From contig NZ_FCOF02000015.1 of assembly GCF_001544755.2 (NCBI RefSeq), forward strand, positions 1 through 64,000: DNA of 64,000 nucleotides, given 5' to 3'. Of this stretch, positions 57,265 to 64,000 are shown in pieces. The notes under the pieces were generated by a model, which was given only the letters and a program-made list of their open reading frames with translations, was not told the origin of the DNA and ran no database searches. The stretch comes from Caballeronia catudaia. GTDB taxonomy: Bacteria > Pseudomonadota > Gammaproteobacteria > Burkholderiales > Burkholderiaceae. Each line of letters opens with the position of its first letter. Position 1 is the first letter of the stretch. The translations under genes were made by a program, and so were the position numbers.

Positions 57265-60200
57265 ATGAGCCGCATAACAACGTCACAAAAAAAATGGATT
57301 CTGGCCGCAAGCACGCTGATCGCCGCGCTTGGTTTTAGCACCGTGCTTCATCGGGCCGATGCCGCGCGCATCGCGAGCGTGTCGCCGCAGGGCAAGGTCG
57401 CGCAGGTGCGGCAGGTCGTCGCCAAATTCGACGAACCGATGATCGCCTTCGGCAGCGCGTCGGCGGCCGCTCCGGCCAAGGTCGCCTGTAGCGGCGCGAG
57501 CGCCTCGGCGCTGGCGGGCTCGGGCCGCTGGATCGATCAAAAAACCTGGGCCTTCGACTTCGAGCACGATCTGCCGCCCGGCGTGCGCTGCGCGCTCGAT
57601 CTCGCGGACGGGCTCAAGTCAGTCGCGGGCAACGCGCTTTCCGGCCCGCGCCATTTCGCATTCCAAACGGGCGGTCCGTTCGTCACGCGCATCATGCCGC
57701 GCTATGGCGACATCGAAGAAAATCAGGCCTTCGTGCTGCGTCTGAACGGCCCGGCGACGCAGGCTTCCGTGCTTCAGCATGTCTGGTGCGAGTCGAGCGC
57801 GCTCGGCAACCGCATTCCGGTGCGTACCGTCGACGATCCGACGCGTGCTGCCCTGCTCAAACATTTCCGGCTCGATAAGGAAAGCGACCGCGTGCTCACG
57901 CTCGCGTGCCAGCAAACGCTGCCCTCCGCGACGAAGATGCAGCTCGTCTACGGCGCGGGCGTGACGGGACAGAGCGGCATCGCCAACGATGTCGAGAAGC
58001 GCTTCGACTTCACGGTGCGCGAGCCCTTCACGGCGAATTTTTCGTGCGAGCGCGAGAACGCGAAGGCGCCCTGCACGCCGTTGCGTCCGCTGCGCCTGAA
58101 TCTCAGCGCCCCGGTCAGCCGCGCCGACGCGCAGAAGTTCGTGCTGCGCGGACCGAAAGGCAACGCAGCGCCTCATTTCGATGCGAGTGACAAAGACGCC
58201 GAAGTGAGCGCCGTCGAGTTCGCCGCGCCGCTGCCCGAGCGCGCCGATCTCACCATCGACGCGCCCGCGAACCTGAAAGACGTGAGCGGCCGCACGCTCG
58301 CGAACGCCGATCTATTCCCGCTCAAGACCGCGACGGCCGCGATGCCGCCGCTCGCGAAGTTCTCATCGGGGACGTTCGGCATCATCGAACGATTCGCGGA
58401 GCCGGACATGCCCGCGATGCTGCCGGTTACGCTGCGTCACGTCGAAGCGGACCTGCATGTGCAAGGGCTCAACCCGGGCACCTCGCAGATCACGAAGCTC
58501 AAGATCGATGCGGATCACGACATCCGCGAATGGATGCGCGCCGTCGACACGTTCGATGGCATCTCGATGTCCCGCTCGTCGATCAAAGAGCGCATGCCCG
58601 CGATGCTGAACAACGGCATCGAACCGGTCGTCATTCCGAACGAGGACGGCACGGTGTCGAAAGACCCGCAAATCGACATCCGCTCGCTGTCGATGCTGGC
58701 AAAACAACGCGGCGTCGAAACTCTTACCCTGCCCGCCGCCGATCCCAAAGCATTGCGGCCCTTCGAAGTCGTCGGCATTCCACTGACGAAGCCCGGCTTT
58801 TACGTCGTCGAAATGAACTCGCCCGCGCTCGGCGCATCGCTGCTCGGCAAGAATCAGGCGATGTACGTGCGCACGTCGGTGCTCGTCACGAACCTCGGCG
58901 TGCATTTCAAGCAGGGACGCGAAAACACCCTGGTCTGGGTCACGACGCTCGACAAGGGCAAGCCCGTCGCGAACGCGCAAGTGCGCGTGACCGACTGCAA
59001 TGGCGATGAAATCGCGACCGCGAGGACCGATGCACAAGGCATCGCGAAGATCGGCAAGCCGCTCGCCGCCGCACGCGAATGCAACGCGCATAGTCTCGCG
59101 TGGGGCGGCTTCTTCGTGTCGGCGCGCGTGAACGATCCTGTCAGCGGGCCTGACATGGCGTTCGTGATGTCGGACTGGAATCGCGGCATCGAATCGTGGC
59201 GCTTCCATGTGCCGACCGACATGAGCGCGACGCGCACGGCGCACGCGCATACCGTCTTCGACCGCACGCTCTTGCGCGCCGGCGAAACCGTGTCGATGAA
59301 GCATCTGATGCGCGCCGAAACGCTGAATGGCTTCGCATTCGCGCCGAACGATCCGACGCGCGTGACGATCCGGCATGTCGGCAGCGGACAAACGTGGCAT
59401 CTGCCGCTGAAATGGGCTGCGGACCATAGCGCCGATTCGACCTTCACCGTGCCCGCCGCCGCGAAGCTCGGCGAATACAGCGTGGCGCTCGATAACGGCA
59501 CCGCCAACGGTGACAACGACGACAACGACAACGCCGTCACGCAGTCGTACGAATCGGGCAGCTTCCGCGTCGAAGAATTCCGTTTGCCTGTCTTCAAAGG
59601 CTCGATCACGGCGGGCGACAGCAAAACGCCCGGACTCGTCGCGGCGCGGGAAGCGCAGGTCGCGGTGCGGCTCGAATATGTGCAAGGCGGACCGGCGTCG
59701 AATCTGCCGGTGCAGGTGTCCGCGCTCGTGCGCGATGTGTCGCCGCCGTTCGCTTCGCAGTACGAGGCGTTCACCTTCGCGCCGTATCGCAAGCCTGCGG
59801 ACGACGGCGCGAGCGCACCCACCGAGGACGGAGACAGCGACGAGCAGGACAACGCGACGTCGAAGCTCGTCGCCGACAAGCTGCGTGTCACGCTCGATCG
59901 CGACGGCGCGGGCAAGGTCACGATCAAGCCGCTGCCGGCGGTCGAATCGCCGAGGCGTCTCACGCTCGAAGCGAGCTTCGCCGATCCGAACGGCGAGGTT
60001 CAGACGATCAGCGGCGGAACGACGCTCTGGCCCGCCGCGGTGGCGGTCGGCGTGAAGGCGGGGCATTGGGTGTCGGTCGGCGGCGCGCTGCCGGTGCAGG
60101 CCATCGCGCTCGATCTGCAGGGCAAGCCGCGTGCGGGCGTTGCTGTGGACATCAAGGCCGTCGCACGCGTGATGTCGAGTTCGAGAAAGCGCATGGTCGG

Positions 60201-63200
60201 CGGCTTCTATGCCTACGACAACCACACCGAGATCAAGGATCTCGGCACGCTGTGCAGCGGCAAGAGCGACGATCACGGCATCGTCGCGTGCGACGCGAAG
60301 CTGAAAGAGCCGGGCAACGTCGATCTGATCGCGATCGCCAAAGACGGCGACGGCCGCACGGCCAACGCGAGCACATCGGTATGGGTCACGCGCGAAGACG
60401 AATTGTGGTTCGGCGGCGAGAACACGGACCGCATCGACGTGCTGCCCGAAAAAACGAGTTACGAGCCCGGCGAAACCGCGCGCTTTCAGGTACGCATGCC
60501 CTTCCGTTCGGCGACGGCGCTCGTCGCGGTCGAGCGCGAGGGCATCGTACAGACGCGCGTCGTCGAGCTGAACGGCAAGGACCCGACCGTCGAGCTCAAG
60601 GTCGAGGACGCGTGGGGGCCGAACGTCTACGTGTCGGTGCTCGCGCTGCGCGGGCGCATCCGCGAAGTGCCGTGGTATTCGTTCTTCACGTGGGGCTGGA
60701 AGGCGCCCGTCGAATGGGCGCGCGCGTTCTGGTACGAAGGCCGTCAGTATCAGGCGCCGACGCCGCTCGTCGATCTGTCGAAGCCCGCGTTCCGTTACGG
60801 GCTCGCGTCGATCAGGGTCGGCGCCGCGTCGCACAGGCTCTCGGTGAGCGTAAGCCCCGATGCGAAGTCGTACACCGTGCGCGGCAAGGCGCACGTCAAG
60901 GTGAAAGTCGCGCTGCCCGATGGCAAGCCCGCGCCCGCCGGCACGCAGATCGCGGTCGCGGCCGTCGACGAAGCCTTGCTCGAACTGATGCCCAATCAAA
61001 GCTGGGACGTGCTCGACGCGATGCTGCAGCAACGTGCGTACGGCGTCGAAACCGCGACGGCGCAGATGGAAATCGTCGGGCGGCGTCACTTCGGGCGCAA
61101 AGCCGTGCCCGCGGGCGGCGGCGGCGGACACAGCGCGACGCGCGAGCTGTTCGACACGCTGCTCCTGTGGAATCCGCGCGTGACGCTCGATGCGAAGGGC
61201 GAAGCCACCGTCGACGTGCCGCTGAACGACGCGCTCACGCGCTTCAGGATCGTCGCGGTCGCGGCGGTCGGCGCCGGGCGGTTCGGCACCGGCAGCGCAT
61301 CGATTCAAAGCACGCAGGATTTGCAGTTGATCTCGGGATTGCCGCCGCTCGTGCGCGTCGGCGATGCGTTCCGCGCGCAGTTCACGCTGCGCAACACGAC
61401 GGCGCGGACGATGCGCGTCGTCGTTACGCCGCGCGCCGGATCGCTTTCGCTCGATGCGCGCACGGTCGAGCTCGCGCCGGAATCGTCGCAGGAAGTGGCC
61501 TGGGATGTAACGACGCCCGATGTGCTCGGCATGAACGCTTCCGCGAGTCTCGACTGGAACGTGAGCGCTTCGGAACAGGCCGGACCTTCGGTTGCCAAAC
61601 CCGCCAGCGACGCCGTGAAACTGACGCAAAAAGTCGTCGCGGCCATTCCCGTCGCCGTGCAGCAGGCGACGATCGCGCAGGTCGACGGCACGCTCACGCT
61701 GCCCGTCGCGCCGCCCGCCGAGGCGAGCAAGTCGAGCGACGGCGCGGTGCGCGGCGGCATCGCCGTGTCCTTGCAGCCGAAGCTCGCGGACGGACTGCCA
61801 GGCGTGCGCCGCTGGTTCGAGCGCTATCCGTACAGTTGTCTCGAGCAGCAAACCTCGCGCGCGCTCGGTCTGATGGACGCCGCGCAATGGTTGAGCGTGC
61901 TCGCAAAGATGCCGTCCTATCTGGACCGCGACGGCCTCGCGAACTACTTCCCGCCCGCCGACGACGAACGCCCGACCGGCAGTCCGACGCTGACCGCGTA
62001 TCTGCTCGCCGCCACCGACGAAGCCGCGAAGCAGGACCGCCGCTTCACCCTGCCCGACGATGTGCGCAATCAGATGGCGGCGGGTCTCGCGAATTTCGTC
62101 GACGGCAAGATCGAGCGCAGGTTCTGGGCGCCACGCAACGATCTCGACTACGAGAAGCTCGCGGCGATCGAGGCGTTGTCGCGCTACGGCCTCGCGCAGC
62201 CGCGCATGCTCGACTCGATCACGGTCGCGCCGGACCAATGGCCGACGTCCGCGGTGCTCGATTACTACGCGATCCTGTCGCGCGTCGACGGCGTTCCGAA
62301 TCGCGACGAGAAGCGCGCGCGGGCCGAGCAGATCATCCGCGCGCGTCTGACGTATCAGGGCACGCGCCTCACCTTCTCGACCGAGCGCGACGATCTATGG
62401 TGGCTCATGACCGGCGCCGAAACCAACGCCGCGCGCACCGCGCTCCTTTTCGCCGACGCGTCCGGCTGGAAGGACGAGATGCCGCGCCTCATCGCGGGAT
62501 TGCTCGCACTGCAGAAAAACGGCGCGTGGCAGACGACGACCGCCAATCTGTGGGGCGCGCTCGCGGTCGGCCGCTTCTCGCATGTGTTCGAGAGCACGCC
62601 GGTAACGGGTCATACGTCGATTCAACTGGGCACGTCGACGCAAAGCGTGAACTGGAGTGGAGCAACAGCATCGCCCGCGCCCGCCCCGGCCACGCCCGCG
62701 ACGAAGACGGCGAACGCACGCAGCGTGATGCTGCCGTGGTCGACGGGTTCGCTCACGCTGACGCAAGACGGCGCCGGCAAACCGTGGGCGACGATCGAAA
62801 GTCTCGCGGCCGTCGCACTGAAGGCGCCGTTTGCGGCGGGCTATCGCATCGCGAAGACGGTCACGCCGGTCGATCCGGCCGTGAAAGGCGTGCTCTCGCG
62901 CGGCGACATCGTGCGCGTGCATCTCGATATCGACGCGCAAAGCGACATGACCTGGGTCGTCGTGAACGATCCGATTCCCGCGGGCGCGACGATTCTCGGC
63001 TCGGGCCTCGGACGCGATTCGCAGGCGGCCACCCAAGGCGAAAAGCAGGATCGCGACGCATGGCCCGCGTTCGTGGAACGCGGCTTCGACGGCTATCGCG
63101 CGTACTACGGCTATCTGCCGAAAGGCAAGCTCAGGGTCGAATACACGATGCGCCTGAACAATCCGGGCACGTTCGGCCTGCCGCCGACGCGCGTCGAAGC

Positions 63201-63285
63201 GCTCTACGCGCCTTCGTCGTTCGGCGCGCTGCCGAATGCGCCCGTCGTTGTCAAACCCGTCGTCAAGCCGCTCGCCGCGAAGTGA
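57265..63285 (+). CDS. Alpha-2-macroglobulin family protein with thioester (YfhM-like)
   Basis: A 2006-residue periplasmic protein. It has a signal peptide (MSRITTSQKKWILAASTLIA, cleaved near ADA-AR) without a lipobox, unlike E. coli YfhM (~1650 residues, lipoprotein). Macroglobulin-like beta domains follow; the bait/MG region leads to the thioester motif CLEQ (Cys1525-Gln1528) in YPYSCLEQQTSRALGLMD and an alpha-barrel thioester domain. Family members trap proteases that breach the outer membrane. Asp/Asn-rich inserts occur near residues 750-757 and 850-870. pbpC begins 4 bp after its stop, matching the known A2M-PBP1C pairing in which one repairs peptidoglycan where the other defends. Confidence 0.94.
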   Translation: MSRITTSQKKWILAASTLIAALGFSTVLHRADAARIASVSPQGKVAQVRQVVAKFDEPMIAFGSASAAAPAKVACSGASASALAGSGRWIDQKTWAFDFEHDLPPGVRCALDLADGLKSVAGNALSGPRHFAFQTGGPFVTRIMPRYGDIEENQAFVLRLNGPATQASVLQHVWCESSALGNRIPVRTVDDPTRAALLKHFRLDKESDRVLTLACQQTLPSATKMQLVYGAGVTGQSGIANDVEKRFDFTVREPFTANFSCERENAKAPCTPLRPLRLNLSAPVSRADAQKFVLRGPKGNAAPHFDASDKDAEVSAVEFAAPLPERADLTIDAPANLKDVSGRTLANADLFPLKTATAAMPPLAKFSSGTFGIIERFAEPDMPAMLPVTLRHVEADLHVQGLNPGTSQITKLKIDADHDIREWMRAVDTFDGISMSRSSIKERMPAMLNNGIEPVVIPNEDGTVSKDPQIDIRSLSMLAKQRGVETLTLPAADPKALRPFEVVGIPLTKPGFYVVEMNSPALGASLLGKNQAMYVRTSVLVTNLGVHFKQGRENTLVWVTTLDKGKPVANAQVRVTDCNGDEIATARTDAQGIAKIGKPLAAARECNAHSLAWGGFFVSARVNDPVSGPDMAFVMSDWNRGIESWRFHVPTDMSATRTAHAHTVFDRTLLRAGETVSMKHLMRAETLNGFAFAPNDPTRVTIRHVGSGQTWHLPLKWAADHSADSTFTVPAAAKLGEYSVALDNGTANGDNDDNDNAVTQSYESGSFRVEEFRLPVFKGSITAGDSKTPGLVAAREAQVAVRLEYVQGGPASNLPVQVSALVRDVSPPFASQYEAFTFAPYRKPADDGASAPTEDGDSDEQDNATSKLVADKLRVTLDRDGAGKVTIKPLPAVESPRRLTLEASFADPNGEVQTISGGTTLWPAAVAVGVKAGHWVSVGGALPVQAIALDLQGKPRAGVAVDIKAVARVMSSSRKRMVGGFYAYDNHTEIKDLGTLCSGKSDDHGIVACDAKLKEPGNVDLIAIAKDGDGRTANASTSVWVTREDELWFGGENTDRIDVLPEKTSYEPGETARFQVRMPFRSATALVAVEREGIVQTRVVELNGKDPTVELKVEDAWGPNVYVSVLALRGRIREVPWYSFFTWGWKAPVEWARAFWYEGRQYQAPTPLVDLSKPAFRYGLASIRVGAASHRLSVSVSPDAKSYTVRGKAHVKVKVALPDGKPAPAGTQIAVAAVDEALLELMPNQSWDVLDAMLQQRAYGVETATAQMEIVGRRHFGRKAVPAGGGGGHSATRELFDTLLLWNPRVTLDAKGEATVDVPLNDALTRFRIVAVAAVGAGRFGTGSASIQSTQDLQLISGLPPLVRVGDAFRAQFTLRNTTARTMRVVVTPRAGSLSLDARTVELAPESSQEVAWDVTTPDVLGMNASASLDWNVSASEQAGPSVAKPASDAVKLTQKVVAAIPVAVQQATIAQVDGTLTLPVAPPAEASKSSDGAVRGGIAVSLQPKLADGLPGVRRWFERYPYSCLEQQTSRALGLMDAAQWLSVLAKMPSYLDRDGLANYFPPADDERPTGSPTLTAYLLAATDEAAKQDRRFTLPDDVRNQMAAGLANFVDGKIERRFWAPRNDLDYEKLAAIEALSRYGLAQPRMLDSITVAPDQWPTSAVLDYYAILSRVDGVPNRDEKRARAEQIIRARLTYQGTRLTFSTERDDLWWLMTGAETNAARTALLFADASGWKDEMPRLIAGLLALQKNGAWQTTTANLWGALAVGRFSHVFESTPVTGHTSIQLGTSTQSVNWSGATASPAPAPATPATKTANARSVMLPWSTGSLTLTQDGAGKPWATIESLAAVALKAPFAAGYRIAKTVTPVDPAVKGVLSRGDIVRVHLDIDAQSDMTWVVVNDPIPAGATILGSGLGRDSQAATQGEKQDRDAWPAFVERGFDGYRAYYGYLPKGKLRVEYTMRLNNPGTFGLPPTRVEALYAPSSFGALPNAPVVVKPVVKPLAAK
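59512..59532 (+). repeat. GACAACGAC tandem repeat inside the alpha-2-macroglobulin gene
   Basis: Two perfect copies of GACAACGAC plus AAC, encoding the Asp/Asn run DNDDNDN. It is in frame and likely a flexible surface loop. Confidence 0.7.
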
Positions 63286-63289
63286 TGCG

Positions 63290-64000
63290 ATGAAACGCGC
63301 CGCTTGCATCCTCATCGCGTGCATGCTGTCGACGGCGGCGCACGCGTCGCCGGGCTTCGACGACGTGCGCGCGAAGTGGCGCAGCTCCGACTGGGTGCTG
63401 CTCGCCCGCGACGGCGAGCCGCTCGCGCGCGCGCGCATCGACAAGAACGCGCGGCGCGGCGACTGGGTCGCGCTCGCGGACGTGTCGCCGGCGTTGCGCG
63501 AGGCTATCGTCGTATCGGAGGACAAGCGCTTTTACGAGCACGCGGGCGTCGACTGGCGCGGGGCGGCCGCCGCCGCGTGGGGCAATCTGTGGAATACGCG
63601 CACACGCGGCGCGTCCACGGTGACGATGCAACTCACGAGCCTCATCGACGACGAAGGCAAACCGGCGGGACGTCGCTCCATCGGCGAAAAAGCGCAGCAG
63701 ACGGTCGGCGCGCTGTGGCTCGAACGAAGTTGGCGCAAGGATCAGATTCTCGAGGCGTATCTGAATCTCGTGCCGTTTCGCGGTGAGATCGTCGGGTTGT
63801 CGGCGCTGTCGCAGACGCTCTTCGGCAAGGCGCCTTCCGGTCTCGACGAACGCGAGGCCGCGCTCGCCGCCGCGCTGGTGCGCGCGCCGAACGCGCCGTA
63901 TCCGAAAGTCGCCGCGCGTGCGTGCGTGATCCTGCGCGACATGCAGGCGCTGCACGGCGCCCGTACCTTCGATCCATGCGACACCCTGAGCGGCTACGTT
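63290..64000 (+). CDS. pbpC: Penicillin-binding protein 1C, 5' portion
   Basis: The first 237 codons are present; the gene continues past the right edge. It begins MKRAACILIACMLSTAAHAS, a signal peptide or signal anchor, 4 bp after the alpha-2-macroglobulin stop. The GT51 transglycosylase domain is visible: VVSEDKRFYEHAGVDWRGAA with likely catalytic Glu77, GASTVTMQLTSLI, and EKAQQTVGALWLERSWRKDQ leading to ILEAYLNLVPF. PBP1C polymerises glycan strands and, with its A2M partner, is thought to act in envelope repair. The transpeptidase domain lies outside the window. Confidence 0.92.
   Translation, partial: MKRAACILIACMLSTAAHASPGFDDVRAKWRSSDWVLLARDGEPLARARIDKNARRGDWVALADVSPALREAIVVSEDKRFYEHAGVDWRGAAAAAWGNLWNTRTRGASTVTMQLTSLIDDEGKPAGRRSIGEKAQQTVGALWLERSWRKDQILEAYLNLVPFRGEIVGLSALSQTLFGKAPSGLDEREAALAAALVRAPNAPYPKVAARACVILRDMQALHGARTFDPCDTLSGYV

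Noticed and set aside
58363..62238. 1291-codon minus-strand open frame
   Set aside because: Antisense shadow of the alpha-2-macroglobulin gene, with no recognisable domain.
60066..63293. 1075-codon plus-strand frame within the alpha-2-macroglobulin gene
   Set aside because: Alternative frame of a well-supported gene carrying the CLEQ thioester; Arg-rich shadow.

Overview
The window is a gene-dense, GC-rich stretch of what looks like the main chromosome of a betaproteobacterium of the Burkholderia / Paraburkholderia / Caballeronia group. The evidence is the class I polyhydroxyalkanoate (PHA) synthase beside an acetyl-CoA acetyltransferase, the run ndk-rlmN-rodZ-ispG-hisS-yfgM-bamB-der-hfq-hflX-hflK-hflC-DUF2065-hisZ-purA, the ffs-dnaX-ybaB-recR order, and surE-pcm-nlpD-rpoS. 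Assignments rest on reading translated motifs and gene order; no database was searched.

Layout. 1-2.2 kb (minus): start of phaA and complete phaC (PHA storage). 2.5-4.5 kb (minus): pgeF and rluD, overlapping by 4 bp, divergent from bamD (plus, 4.6-5.5 kb). 5.6-9.0 kb (minus): a DinG/YoaA-type helicase, a DUF465 protein and a Gln-rich secreted coiled-coil protein. 9.2-11.6 kb (plus): tex. 11.6-31.1 kb (all minus): from ndk down to the potassium transporter kup, a very long co-oriented housekeeping cluster covering isoprenoid synthesis (ispG), tRNA charging (hisS), outer-membrane assembly (bamB), ribosome GTPases (der, hflX), Hfq, the FtsH-modulating HflKC pair, histidine (hisZ) and purine (purA) synthesis and a phosphoribosyltransferase. 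31.4-32.1 kb (plus): a Bax-inhibitor-1 family protein. 32.2-38.4 kb (minus): surE-pcm-nlpD-rpoS, then a 3'-5' exonuclease and rlmD. 38.5-44.7 kb: a quinone oxidoreductase (plus), a GT9-like glycosyltransferase (minus), and a minus-strand operon of a class III CoA-transferase and a three-gene SsuABC/TauABC-type importer. 44.7-48.5 kb (minus): DUF1653, recR, ybaB, dnaX and the 4.5S SRP RNA gene ffs. 48.9-64 kb (all plus): trxA, rho, a TPR/glycosyltransferase protein, mtfA, rpmE2, an ArnT-like GT39 membrane protein, a MATE exporter, a 2006-residue alpha-2-macroglobulin and the 5' part of pbpC, which runs off the window.

Intergenic signals include several clean intrinsic terminators (some serving convergent genes), a strong -10 box at ffs, a consensus -35 upstream of phaC, and a C-rich, G-poor, twice-repeated tract in the rho leader that looks like a Rho-loading (rut) site. 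I found no tRNA or rRNA, insertion sequence, prophage, CRISPR array or origin.

Most of the window is ordinary core genome, and I do not see a convincing wholly new system. The best leads are the rho leader, the CoA-transferase/importer operon, the TPR-GT9 gene between rho and mtfA, the Gln-rich secreted protein, and the 386-bp intergenic block between bamB and der.
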